A DNA stretch of 52,053 nt, from positions 1-52,053 of the forward strand of contig JAUCBJ010009001.1 of NCBI GenBank assembly GCA_032718475.1. The letters run 5' to 3'. A program made the position numbers and the translations under genes. The notes under the pieces were generated by a model, which had not been told where the DNA came from, ran no database searches, and worked only from the letters and a program-made list of their open reading frames with translations. Of this stretch, positions 1-14,402 are shown one piece after another; positions within the stretch are counted from its first letter, which is position 1; each line of letters opens with the position of its first letter. The DNA comes from Nemertoderma westbladi (taxonomy: Eukaryota; Xenacoelomorpha; Nemertodermatida; Nemertodermatidae).

Positions 1-3000
1 AATACAATAATGTTACAGAAACACAATAATGTTACATAAATACAATAATGTTACTTAAATACAATAATGTTACATAAATACAATAATGTTACATAAATAC
101 AATAATGTTACATAAATACAATAATGTTACATAAACACAATAATGTTACATAAATACAATAATGTTACATAAATACAATAATGTTACAGAAACACAATAA
201 TGTTACAGAAACACAATAATGTTACATAAATACAATAATGTTACATAAATACAATAATGTTACAGAAACACAATAATGTTACATAAATACAATAATGTTA
301 CAGAAACACAATAATGTTACATAAACACAATAATGTTACATAAATACAATAATGTTACAGAAACACAATAATGTTACAGAAACACAATAATGTTACATAA
401 ATACAATAATGTTACATAAACACAATAATGTTACATAAATACAATAATGTTACATAAATACAATAATGTTACATAAATACAATAATGTTACATAAATACA
501 ATAATGTTACATAAATACAATAATGTTACATAAATACAATAATGTTACATAAATACAATAATGTTACATAAATACAATAATGTTACATAAATACAATAAT
601 GTTACATAAATACAATAATGTTACATAAATACAATAATGTTACATAAATACAATAATGTTACATAAATACAATAATGTTACATAAATACAATAATGTTAC
701 ATAAATACAATAATGTTACATAAATACAATAATGTTACATAAATACAATAATGTTACATAAATACAATAATGTTACATAAATACAATAATGTTACATAAA
801 TACAATAATGTTACATAAATACAATAATGTTACATAAATACAATAATGTTACATAAATACAATAATGTTACATAAATACAATAATGTTACATAAATACAA
901 TAATGTTACATAAATACAATAATGTTACATAAACACAATAATGTTACATAAATACAATAATGTTACATAAATACAATAATGTTACATAAATACAATAATG
1001 TTACATAAATACAATAATGTTACATAAATACAATAATGTTACATAAATACAATAATGTTACATAAATACAATAATGTTACATAAACACAATAATGTTACA
1101 TAAATACAATAATGTTACATAAATACAATAATGTTACATAAATACAATAATGTTACATAAATACAATAATGTTACATAAATACAATAATGTTACATAAAT
1201 ACAATAATGTTACATAAATACAATAATGTTACATAAATACAATAATGTTACATAAATACAATAATGTTACATAAATACAATAATGTTACATAAATACAAT
1301 AATGTTACATAAATACAATAATGTTACATAAATACAATAATGTTACATAAATACAATAATGTTACATAAATACAATAATGTTACATAAACACAATAATGT
1401 TACATAAATACAATAATGTTACATAAATACAATAATGTTACATAAATACAATAATGTTACATAAACACAATAATGTTACATAAATACAATAATGTTACAT
1501 AAATACAATAATGTTACATAAATACAATAATGTTACATAAATACAATAATGTTACATAAATTTACATAATACAATAATGTTACATAAATACAATAATGTT
1601 ACATAAATACAATAATGTTACATAAATACAATAATGTTACATAAATACAATAATGTTACATAAATACAATAATGTTACATAAATACAATAATGTTACATA
1701 AATACAATAATGTTACATAAATACAATAATGTTACATAAATACAATAATGTTACATAAATACAATAATGTTACATAAATACAATAATGTTACATAAATAC
1801 AATAATGTTACATAAATACAATAATGTTACATAAATACAATAATGTTACATAAATACAATAATGTTACATAAATACAATAATGTTACATAAATACAATAA
1901 TGTTACATAAATACAATAATGTTACATAAATACAATAATGTTACATAAATACAATAATGTTACATAAATACAATAATGTTACATAAATACAATAATGTTA
2001 CATAAATACAATAATGTTACATAAATACAATAATGTTACATAAATACAATAATGTTACATAAATACAATAATGTTACATAAATACAATAATGTTACATAA
2101 ATACAATAATGTTACATAAATACAATAATGTTACATAAATACAATAATGTTACATAAATACAATAATGTTACATAAATACAATAATGTTACATAAATACA
2201 ATAATGTTACATAAATACAATAATGTTACATAAATACAATAATGTTACATAAATACAATAATGTTACATAAATACAATAATGTTACATAAATACAATAAT
2301 GTTACATAAATACAATAATGTTACATAAATACAATAATGTTACAGAAACACAATAATGTTACATAAATACAATAATGTTACAGAAACACAATAATGTTAC
2401 ATAAATACAATAATGTTACATAAATACAATAATGTTACAGAAACACAATAATGTTACATAAATACAATAATGTTACAGAAATACAATAATGTTACATAAA
2501 CACAATAATGTTACATAAATACAATAATGTTACATAAATACAATAATGTTACATAAATACAATAATGTTACATAAATACAATAATGTTACATAAATACAA
2601 TAATGTTACATAAATACAATAATGTTACATAAATACAATAATGTTACATAAATACAATAATGTTACATAAACACAATAATGTTACATAAATACAATAATG
2701 TTACATAAATACAATAATGTTACATAAATACAATAATGTTACATAAATACAATAATGTTACATAAACACAATAATGTTACATAAATACAATAATGTTACA
2801 TAAATACAATAATGTTACATAAATACAATAATGTTACATAAACACAATAATGTTACATAAATACAATAATGTTACATAAATACAATAATGTTACATAAAT
2901 ACAATAATGTTACATAAATACAATAATGTTACATAAATACAATAATGTTACATAAATACAATAATGTTACATAAACACAATAATGTTACATAAATACAAT

Positions 3001-6000
3001 AATGTTACAGAAACACAATAATGTTACATAAACACAATAATGTTACATAAACACAATAATGTTACATAAATACAATAATGTTACATAAATACAATAATGT
3101 TACATAAATACAATAATGTTACATAAATACAATAATGTTACAGAAACACAATAATGTTACATAAATACAATAATGTTACATAAACACAATAATGTTACAG
3201 AAACACAATAATGTTACATAAATACAATAATGTTACATAAATACAATAATGTTACATAAATACAATAATGTTACAGAAACACAATAATGTTACATAAATA
3301 CAATAATGTTACATAAATACAATAATGTTACATAAATACAATAATGTTACATAAATACAATAATGTTACAGAAACACAATAATGTTACATAAATACAATA
3401 ATGTTACAGAAACACAATAATGTTACAGAAACACAATAATGTTACATAAATACAATAATGTTACATAAATACAATAATGTTACATAAATACAATAATGTT
3501 ACATAAATACAATAATGTTACATAAATACAATAATGTTACATAAATACAATAATGTTACAGAAACACAATAATGTTACATAAATACAATAATGTTACATA
3601 AATACAATAATGTTACATAAATACAATAATGTTACAGAAACACAATAATGTTACAGAAACACAATAATGTTACATAAATACAATAATGTTACATAAATAC
3701 AATAATGTTACAGAAACACAATAATGTTACATAAATACAATAATGTTACATAAATACAATAATGTTACATAAACACAATAATGTTACATAAATACAATAA
3801 TGTTACAGAAACACAATAATGTTACATAAATACAATAATGTTACAGAAACACAATAATGTTACAGAAACACAATAATGTTACATAAATACAATAATGTTA
3901 CATAAATACAATAATGTTACATAAATACAATAATGTTACATAAATACAATAATGTTACATAAATACAATAATGTTACATAAATACAATAATGTTACATAA
4001 ACACAATAATGTTACATAAATACAATAATGTTACATAAATACAATAATGTTACATAAATACAATAATGTTACATAAATACAATAATGTTACATAAATACA
4101 ATAATGTTACATAAATACAATAATGTTACATAAATACAATAATGTTACATAAATACAATAATGTTACATAAATACAATAATGTTACATAAATACAATAAT
4201 GTTACATAAATACAATAATGTTACATAAATACAATAATGTTACAGAAACACAATAATGTTACATAAATACAATAATGTTACATAAATACAATAATGTTAC
4301 ATAAACACAATAATGTTACATAAATACAATAATGTTACAGAAACACAATAATGTTACATAAATACAATAATGTTACATAAATACAATAATGTTACATAAA
4401 TACAATAATGTTACATAAATACAATAATGTTACATAAATACAATAATGTTACATAAATACAATAATGTTACATAAATACAATAATGTTACAGAAACACAA
4501 TAATGTTACATAAATACAATAATGTTACATAAATACAATAATGTTACATAAATACAATAATGTTACATAAATACAATAATGTTACATAAATACAATAATG
4601 TTACAGAAACACAATAATGTTACATAAATACAATAATGTTACATAAATACAATAATGTTACATAAATACAATAATGTTACATAAATACAATAATGTTACA
4701 TAAATACAATAATGTTACATAAATACAATAATGTTACATAAATACAATAATGTTACATAAATACAATAATGTTACATAAATACAATAATGTTACATAAAT
4801 ACAATAATGTTACATAAATACAATAATGTTACAGAAACACAATAATGTTACATAAATACAATAATGTTACATAAATACAATAATGTTACATAAATACAAT
4901 AATGTTACATAAATACAATAATGTTACATAAATACAATAATGTTACATAAATACAATAATGTTACATAAATACAATAATGTTACATAAATACAATAATGT
5001 TACATAAATACAATAATGTTACATAAACACAATAATGTTACATAAATACAATAATGTTACATAAATACAATAATGTTACATAAATACAATAATGTTACAT
5101 AAATACAATAATGTTACATAAATACAATAATGTTACATAAATACAATAATGTTACATAAATACAATAATGTTACATAAATACAATAATGTTACATAAATA
5201 CAATAATGTTACATAAATACAATAATGTTACATAAATACAATAATGTTACATAAATACAATAATGTTACAGAAACACAATAATGTTACATAAATACAATA
5301 ATGTTACATAAATACAATAATGTTACAGAAACACAATAATGTTACATAAATACAATAATGTTACATAAACACAATAATGTTACATAAATACAATAATGTT
5401 ACATAAATACAATAATGTTACATAAATACAATAATGTTACATAAATACAATAATGTTACATAAATACAATAATGTTACATAAATACAATAATGTTACATA
5501 AATACAATAATGTTACAGAAACACAATAATGTTACATAAATACAATAATGTTACATAAATACAATAATGTTACATAAATACAATAATGTTACATAAATAC
5601 AATAATGTTACATAAATACAATGATGTTACAGAAACACAATAATGTTACATAAATACAATAATGTTACATAAATACAATAATGTTACATAAATACAATAA
5701 TGTTACATAAATACAATAATGTTACATAAATACAATAATGTTACATAAATACAATAATGTTACATAAATACAATAATGTTACATAAATACAATAATGTTA
5801 CATAAATACAATAATGTTACATAAATACAATAATGTTACATAAATACAATAATGTTACATAAATACAATAATGTTACATAAATACAATAATGTTACTTAA
5901 ATACAATAATGTTACATAAACACAATAATGTTACATAAATACAATAATGTTACATAAATACAATAATGTTACATAAATACAATAATGTTACATAAACACA

Positions 6001-9000
6001 ATAATGTTACATAAATACAATAATGTTACATAAACACAATAATGTTACATAAATACAATAATGTTACATAAATACAATAATGTTACATAAATACAATAAT
6101 GTTACATAAATACAATAATGTTACATAAATACAATAATGTTACATAAATACAATAATGTTACAGAAACACAATAATGTTACATAAATACAATAATGTTAC
6201 ATAAATACAATAATGTTACTTAAATACAATAATGTTACATAAATACAATAATGTTACATAAATACAATAATGTTACAGAAACACAATAATGTTACATAAA
6301 TACAATAATGTTACATAAATACAATAATGTTACATAAATACAATAATGTTACATAAATACAATAATGTTACATAAATACAATAATGTTACATAAATACAA
6401 TAATGTTACATAAATTCAATAATGTTACAGAAACACAATAATGTTACATAAATACAATAATGTTACATAAATACAATAATGTTACTTAAATACAATAATG
6501 TTACATAAATACAATAATGTTACATAAATACAATAATGTTACAGAAACACAATAATGTTACATAAATACAATAATGTTACATAAATACAATAATGTTACA
6601 TAAATACAATAATGTTACATAAATACAATAATGTTACATAAATACAATAATGTTACATAAATACAATAATGTTACATAAATACAATAATGTTACAGAAAC
6701 ACAATAATGTTACATAAATACAATAATGTTACATAAATACAATAATGTTACATAAATACAATAATGTTACATAAATACAATAATGTTACTTAAATACAAT
6801 AATGTTACATAAATACAATAATGTTACATAAATACAATAATGTTACATAAATACAATAATGTTACATAAATACAATAATGTTACATAAATACAATAATGT
6901 TACTTAAATACAATGTTACAGAAACACAATAATGTTACATAAATACAATAATGTTACATAAATACAATAATGTTACATAAATACAATAATGTTGCATAAA
7001 TACAATAATGTTACATAAATACAATAATGTTACATAAATACAATAATGTTACATAAATACAATAATGTTACATAAATACAATAATGTTACATAAACACAA
7101 TGTTACATAAATACAATAATGTTACATAAACACAATGTTACATAAATACAATAATGTTACATAAACACAATGTTACATAAATACAATAATGTTACATAAA
7201 TACAATAATGTTACATAAATACAATAATGTTGCATAAATACAATAATGTTACATAAATACAATAATGTTACATAAATACAATAATGTTACATAAATACAA
7301 TAATGTTACATAAACACAATGTTACATAAATACAATAATGTTACATAAACACAATGTTACATAAATACAATAATGTTACATAAACACAATGTTACATAAA
7401 TACAATAATGTTACATAAATACAATAATGTTACATAAATACAATAATGTTACATAAATACAATAATGTTACATAAATACAATAATGTTACATAAATACAA
7501 TAATGTTACATAAATACAATAATGTTACATAAATACAATGATGTTACATAAATACAATAATGTTACATAAATACAATAATGTTACATAAATACAATAATG
7601 TTACATAAATACAATAATGTTACATAAACACAATGTTACATAAATACAATAATGTTACATAAACACAATGTTACATAAATACAATAATGTTACATAAACA
7701 CAATGTTACATAAATACAATAATGTTACATAAACACAATGTTACATAAATACAATAATGTTACATAAATACAATAATGTTACATAAACACAATGTTACAT
7801 AAATACAATAATGTTACATAAACACAATGTTACATAAATACAATAATGTTACATAAACACAATGTTACATAAATACAATAATGTTACATAAACACAATGT
7901 TACATAAATACAATAATGTTACATAAATACAATAATGTTACATAAATACAATAATGTTACATAAATACAATAATGTTACATAAATACAATAATGTTACAT
8001 AAATACAATAATGTTACATAAACACAATGTTACATAAATACAATAATGTTACATAAACACAATGTTACATAAATTCAATAATGTTACATAAACACAATGT
8101 TACATAAATACAATAATGTTACATAAACACAATGTTACATAAATACAATAATGTTACATAAATACAATAATGTTACTTAAATACAATAATGTTACTTAAA
8201 TACAATAATGTTACATAAATACAATAATGTTACATAAATACAATAATGTTACATAAATACAATAATGTTACATAAATACAATAATGTTACTTAAATACAA
8301 TAATGTTACATAAATACAATAATGTTACATAAATACAATAATGTTACATAAATACAATAATGTTACATAAATACAATAATGTTGCATAAATACAATAATG
8401 TTACATAAATACAATAATGTTACATAAATACAATAATGTTACATAAATACAATAATGTTACATAAATACAATAATGTTACTTAAATACAATAATGTTACA
8501 TAAATACAATAATGTTGCATAAATACAATAATGTTACATAAATACAATAATGTTACATAAATACAATAATGTTACATAAATACAATAATGTTACATAAAT
8601 ACAATAATGTTACATAAATACAATAATGTTACTTAAATACAATAATGTTACATAAATACAATAATGTTACATAAATACAATAATGTTACATAAATACAAT
8701 AATGTTACATAAATACAATAATGTTACATAAATACAATAATGTTACATAAATACAATAATGTTACATAAATACAATAATGTTGCATAAATACAATAATGT
8801 TACATAAATACAATAATGTTACATAAATACAATAATGTTACATAAATACAATAATGTTACATAAATACAATAATGTTACATAAATACAATAATGTTACAT
8901 AAATACAATAATGTTACATAAATACAATAATGTTACATAAATACAATAATGTTACATAAATACAATAATGTTACATAAATACAATAATGTTACATAAATA

Positions 9001-9284
9001 CAATATTGTTACATAAATTCAATAATGTTACATAAACACAATGTTACATAAATACAATAATGTTACATAAACACAATGTTACATAAATACAATAATGTTA
9101 CATAAATACAATAATGTTACATAAATACAATAATGTTACATAAATACAATAATGTTACATAAATACAATAATGTTACATAAATACAATAATGTTACATAA
9201 ATACAATAATGTTACAGAAACACAATAATGTTACATAAATACAATAATGTTACATAAATACAATAATGTTACATAAATACAATG
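1..9284. repeat. 19-bp AT-rich minisatellite array (partial, runs off left edge)
   Basis: Head-to-tail copies of a 19-bp unit (ATACAATAATGTTACATAA), roughly 485 in the window, with no unrelated spacer. Recurrent variants are a CAGAAAC form (clusters at 1-400 and 2340-3900), a CATAAAC form, a CTTAAAT form and a TTGCATAA form. A 16-bp deletion form lacking AAT appears from about 6900 and is common between 7090 and 9075. One irregular insertion lies near 1560. The array stops abruptly at about 9284, 112 bases before the splice acceptor of the ACBD3-like exon, so it lies in the preceding intron. Every frame has stops, so it is not coding. Confidence 0.97.
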
Positions 9285-9396
9285 GCGTTTACGTTTACTT
9301 AAAATTGTCAAAAATTGCCTGATCGAAAAAATAGTTAAAATAGTTTCATATCGAGCAGATGAAATAAATACAATTTAGAACACAATTGGTTTACAG

Positions 9397-9545
9397 GGAA
9401 CACGATGAAATCAAAGAACATGCTGACCAGGTTGATAAGACCCCGTTGTTAATGGCGACCGCTTCCATGTGGACCAGACCACAGCTCGGCGAGTTTAAAA
9501 CAATGGTTAAATCCGACACAGAGAGTGTGCTTCGCATTGGTAGAG
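9397..9545 (+). CDS. ACBD3: ACBD3/GCP60-like protein, internal exon just before the GOLD domain
   Basis: A 149-base exon of 49 complete codons plus one base at each end. It is preceded by a TTTACAG acceptor (AG at 9395-9396) and followed by a GTCAGT donor at 9546. The peptide contains SMWTRPQLGEF and ends in VLRIGR. This matches the segment of vertebrate ACBD3 just before its GOLD domain (SMWTRPQ followed by VGRGE), as I know that family. The exon ends one base into a codon, and the exon at 24569 begins with the other two bases (GG), rebuilding a Gly codon followed by [12 protein letters not shown]3 is a Golgi-resident acyl-CoA-binding-domain scaffold that recruits PI4KB through its central region; that role is family knowledge. 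The exons for the acyl-CoA-binding and Q-rich regions must lie left of the window, beyond the 19-bp array. The exact 5' boundary relies on the acceptor consensus. Confidence 0.9.
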
Positions 9546-9650
9546 GTCAGTCAGTATACTCGTATATGAGTTGATAATATTGTATGTAGTTGCTGAGTTT
9601 TGGCTCAAATTGATAAAGTTAAGTTACCGATGATCGTGATAGTTGAACAT

Positions 9651-12600
9651 GAAGGCTCACTATAGAGTAGTCTGGTTGGGTGGAGGGTGGGCTCACTGTA
9701 GAGTAGTCTGGTTGGGTGGAGGGTGGGCTCACTATAGAGTAGTCTGGTTGGGTGGAGGGTGGGCTCACTGTAGAGTAGTCTGGTTGGGTGGAGGGTGGGC
9801 TCACTATAGTGTAGTCTGGTTAGGTGGAGGGTGGGCTCACTATAGAGTAGTCTGGTTGGGTGGAGGGTGGGCTCACTATAGAGTAGTCTGGTTGGGTGGA
9901 GGGTGGGCTCACTGTAGAGTAGTCTGATTGGGTGGAGGGTGGGCTCACTATAGAGTAGTCTGGTTGGGTGGAGGGTGGGCTCACTATAGAGTAGTCTGGT
10001 TGGGTGGAGGGTGGGCTCACTATAGTGTAGTCTGGTTAGGTGGAGGGTGGGCTCACTATAGAGTAGTCTGGTTGGGTGGAGGGTGGGCTCACTATAGAGT
10101 AGTCTGGTTGGGTGGAGGGTGGGCTCACTGTAGAGTAGTCTGATTGGGTGGAGGGTGGGCTCACTATAGAGTAGTCTGGTTGGGTGGAGGGTGGGCTCAC
10201 TGTAGAGTAGTCTGGTTGGGTGGAGGGTGGGCTCACTATAGTGTAGTCTGGTTAGGTGGAGGGTGGGCTCACTATAGAGTAGTCTGGTTGGGTGGAGGGT
10301 GGGCTCACTATAGAGTAGTCTGGTTGGGTGGAGGGTGGGCTCACTATAGTGTAGTCTGGTTAGGTGGAGGGTGGGCTCACTATAGAGTAGTCTGGTTGGG
10401 TGGAGGGTGGGCTCACTATAGAGTAGTCTGGTTGGATGGAGGGTGGGCTCACTGTAGAGTAGTCTGATTGGGTGGAGGGTGGGCTCACTATAGAGTAGTC
10501 TGGTTGGGTGGAGGGTGGGCTCACTATAGAGTAGTCTGGTTGGGTGGAGGGTGGGCTCACTATAGTGTAGTCTGGTTAGGTGGAGGGTGGGCTCACTATA
10601 GAGTAGTCTGGTTGGGTGGATGGTGGGCTCACTGTAGAGTAGTCTGGTTGGGTGGAGGGTGGGCTCACTATAGTGTAGTCTGGTTAGGTGGAGGGTGGGC
10701 TCACTATAGAGTAGTCTGGTTGGGTGGAGGGTGGGCTCACTATAGAGTAGTCTGGTTGGGTGGAGGGTGGGCTCACTGTAGAGTAGTCTGATTGGGTGGA
10801 GGGTGGGCTCACTATAGAGTAGTCTGGTTGGGTGGAGGGTGGGCTCACTATAGAGTAGTCTGGTTGGGTGGAGGGTGGGCTCACTATAGAGTAGTCTGGT
10901 TGGGTGGAGGGTGGGCTCACTATAGAGTAGTCTGGTTGGGTGGAGGGTGGGCACACTGTAGAATAGTCTGATTGGGTGGAGGGTGGGCTCACTATAGAGT
11001 AGTCTGATTGGGTGGAGGGTGGGCTCACTATAGAGTAGTCTGGTTGGGTGGAGGGTGGGCTCACTGTAGAATAGTCTGATTGGGTGGAGGGTGGGCTCAC
11101 TATAGAGTAGTCTGGTTGGGTGGAGGGTGGGCTCACTATAGAGTAGTCTGGTTGGGTGGAGGGTGGGCTCACTATAGAGTAGTCTGGTTGGGTGGAGGGT
11201 GGGCTCACTATAGTGTAGTCTGGTTAGGTGGAGGGTGGGCTCACTATAGAGTAGTCTGGTTGGGTGGAGGGTGGGCTCACTATAGAGTAGTCTGGTTGGG
11301 TGGAGGGTGGGCTCACTATAGAGTAGTCTGGTTGGGTGGAGGGTGGGCTCACTGTAGAGTAGTCTGATTGGGTGGAGGGTGGGCTCACTATAGAGTAGTC
11401 TGGTTGGGTGGAGGGTGGGCTCACTGTAGAGTAGTCTGGTTGGGTGGAGGGTGGGCTCACTATAGAGTAGTCTGGTTGGGTGGAGGGTGGGCTCACTATA
11501 GAGTAGTCTGGTTGGGTGGAGGGTGGGCTCACTGTAGAGTAGTCTGGTTGGGTGGAGGGTGGGCTCACTGTAGAGTAGTCTGGTTGGGTGGAGGGTGGGC
11601 TCACTATAGAGTAGTCTGGTTGGGTGGAGGGTGGGCTCACTGTAGAGTAGTCTGGTTGGGTGGAGGGTGGGCTCACTATAGAGTAGTCTGGTTGGGTGGA
11701 GGGTGGGCTCACTATAGAGTAGTCTGGTTGGGTGGAGGGTGGGCTCACTGTAGAGTAGTCTGGTTGGGTGGAGGGTGGGCTCACTATAGAGTAGTCTGGT
11801 TGGGTGGAGGGTGGGCTCACTATAGAGTAGTCTGGTTGGGTGGAGGGTGGGCTCACTATAGAGTAGTCTGGTTGGGTGGAGGGTGGGCTCACTATAGAGT
11901 AGTCTGGTTGGGTGGAGGGTGGGCTCACTATAGAGTAGTCTGGTTGGGTGGAGGGTGGGCTCACTGTAGAGTAGTCTGGTTGGGTGGAGGGTGGGCTCAC
12001 TATAGAGTAGTCTGGTTGGGTGGAGGGTGGGCTCACTATAGAGTAGTCTGGTTGGGTGGAGGGTGGGCTCACTGTAGAGTAGTCTGGTTGGGTGGAGGGT
12101 GGGCTCACTATAGAGTAGTCTGGTTGGGTGGAGGGTGGGCTCACTATAGAGTAGTCTGGTTGGGTGGAGGGTGGGCTCACTGTAGAGTAGTCTGGTTGGG
12201 TGGAGGGTGGGCTCACTATAGAGTAGTCTGATTGGGTGGAGGGTGGGCTCACTGTAGAGTAGTCTGGTTGGGTGGAGGGTGGGCTCACTACAGAGTAGTC
12301 TGGTTGGGTGGAGGGTGGGCTCACTGTAGAGTAGTCTGGTTGGGTGGAGGGCGGGCTCACTACAGAGTAGTCTGGTTGGGTGGAGGGTGGGCTCACTGTA
12401 GAGTAGTCTGGTTGGGTGGAGGGTGGGCTCACTACAGAGTAGTCTGGTTGGGTGGAGTGTGGGCTCACTGTAGAGTAGTCTGGTTGGGTGGAGGGCGGGC
12501 TCACTACAGAGTAGTCTGGTTGGGTGGAGGGTGGGCTCACTGTAGAGTAGTCTGGTTGGGTGGAGGGTGGGCTCACTGTAGAGTAGTCTGGTTGGGTGGA

Positions 12601-12651
12601 GGGTGGGCTCACTGTAGAGTAGTCTGGTTGGGTGGAGGGTGGGCTTACTAT
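9651..12651. repeat. 36-bp G-rich minisatellite, left block (about 83 copies)
   Basis: Each unit has a G-rich core GGGTGGAGGGTGGG, then CTCACTATAGAG, then TAGTCTGGTT. Common variants are CACTGTAGAG, CACTATAGTG with GGTTAGGTGG, CACTACAGAG (mainly 12280-12510) and TCTGATTGGG. The variants recur in ordered groups: blocks of 6 or 9 units repeat between 9900 and 10800, which indicates higher-order amplification. The G-rich strand is the sense strand of the host gene. The left edge follows a short unique stretch (TAGTTGAACATGAAGGCTC). Confidence 0.96.
12628..12651. repeat. Left target-site duplication of the LINE in the 36-bp array
   Basis: These 24 bases of array sequence end in GGGCTTACTAT and match 15925-15948 exactly. 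The T in GGGCTTACT is a rare variant of the usual GGGCTCACT. In the left block it occurs only here, which supports a duplicated insertion target over chance array similarity. Confidence 0.75.
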
Positions 12652-14402
12652 TCATAAGTGATGTCGACAACCTAGATTTTTTAAAATTAGAAGGATACCA
12701 AGGACCGTTCACTGATAATCGGTCTATCGGTTGCAAACATCGCGGTGGTGTAGCCATTTTTGTAAAGGATGGAATTGAAGTACAGGACCGTGTTGACCTA
12801 AAGTTAACAGGTATTGAAAATATTTGGTTGCAGTTACATGTTCCAGGATCATGGCCAATGGTTGTTAGTTGTATCTATAGACCTGACACCGTCACTCTTG
12901 ACGATTTTCAAATGAAAATCGAAATGAGTTTAACTTTGGTAGGCAAGTCGAAAGTGCGCTGTATTATTACAGGGGATTTTAATGTGGACCTTTTAAAAAA
13001 TAAACCATTACAGAATAAGTATATTGATCTATTTAGCTCATGCGGTTTTGACCAATTAATCAAAGTTGCTACTCGTATATCACCCAATGGAACTAAAACA
13101 CTATTGGACCATATTTTTACAAATGTTACCGATAGAATTACTAATTCCGGAGTTTTTTCGTCTCAGATAGGCACAACAGACCATCTGTCTACATTTGTAA
13201 CCGTCGAAAATTTTTCCAATTATTTTGCGCCCCAAAACAGGTACACAGTCTTCGACTACACAAACTTTAATGAACAAATGTTTCTCCGTGATTTAAATAA
13301 TCACAACACTTGGTCTTATAAAAATCCAACCATTCCAAACAAAAAAAAGTTTGATCATTTCTACGAAAATTTTGAAGCCGTTTGCAACAAACATTTAAAA
13401 ACAAAAACTATTCCGAAACGAAAACAACCAAGGAAACCTTGGATGTCCCTAAATTTAATTAAATGTACCAAAAAAAAGTATAAAATGTATGCTGCTTATG
13501 CTGCTCATCCTAGTGATGCCAAATTTTCTGAGTACAAGAATTACCGAAATATCCTGAGTAAAGCACTACGTGATGCACAAAAACAATATTTTGAAAACCG
13601 TTTTTTTGAAAATAAAAACAATACTAAAAAAACATGGCATACTATCAACAGCATTTTAAAAAGGTCAAAGAAAACCAATGTACCAAAATCTCTTATTGAC
13701 AACGAAACCAAAATAAGTACCTCTGACTTGCCTAGTATAGTTAATAAATTTAATAGTTTTTTTACAACTATTGGTCCACAACTTGCGTCTTGTGTGCCTC
13801 CGTCCCGGCGGGACCCTGGTCGTCACATTTCTAACAAACACCATCAATCCTTTACTTTAGTTGAAACTTCAGTAGTGGAGGTTAAATATCACTTACTGCT
13901 GCTGGATGTAAATACATCTACAAATGACACATTTCCCACTAAAATTGTCAAATTAGCATCAGATTGTTTGTCAATTCATTTAGCTGACTTAATAAATTTG
14001 TCAATATGCAATGGTTTCTATCCAGACTGTCTGAAACTAGCACGGGTAACCCCCGTATTTAAAAATGGCAGTCCCACCAACTGCGGCAATTACAGACCGA
14101 TTTCTGTGTTACCCGTGTTTAATAAAATTTATGAAAATATTCTCGAGCAACAGTTACGGTGTTTCATTGAAAAATATTTGACTAAAAATCAATATGGATT
14201 CCGGAAAAAAATGAAAACAACTGATGCGCTCTTGTCGGTTACTGAAAAATTAAGGATTGCGCTAGATGACATTCAACCGTCTGCTGTTATTTTTCTTGAT
14301 TTGAAAAAATGTTTCGATACTCTTGACCATTCCATTTTATTAAAAAAATTAAACTTGTATGGAGTGCGCGGGATGCCTCACAATCTATTACGGATTACTT
14401 AA
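12652..14402 (+). pseudogene. LINE polyprotein part 1: endonuclease C-half, linker and N-terminal reverse transcriptase
   Basis: Continuous frame entering from the array with no start of its own; an upstream ATG-like codon at 12639 lies in repeat DNA and is accidental. The N-terminal endonuclease region, including its first catalytic residues, is lost by truncation. What remains includes RGGVAIFVKDGI, GDFNVDL and TTDHLSTF, the late motifs of an exonuclease-endonuclease-phosphatase fold. A basic linker of about 150 residues follows. RT motifs then begin with ARVTPVFKNG, NYRPISVLPVF, QYGFRKK and VIFLDLKKCFDTLDH, the last holding the first catalytic Asp. The frame ends at TAA 14400-14402, where a shift of one base has broken the polyprotein. 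Without the first half of the endonuclease and with a frameshift, it cannot encode a working enzyme. Confidence 0.9.

Noticed and set aside
1-9284. Telomeric or centromeric satellite
   Set aside because: The unit resembles no telomere repeat, and the array lies inside an intron of an apparently intact gene.
12639-12660. ATG-like start of the first LINE ORF
   Set aside because: It lies in array sequence left of the insertion junction at 12652, so it is accidental.
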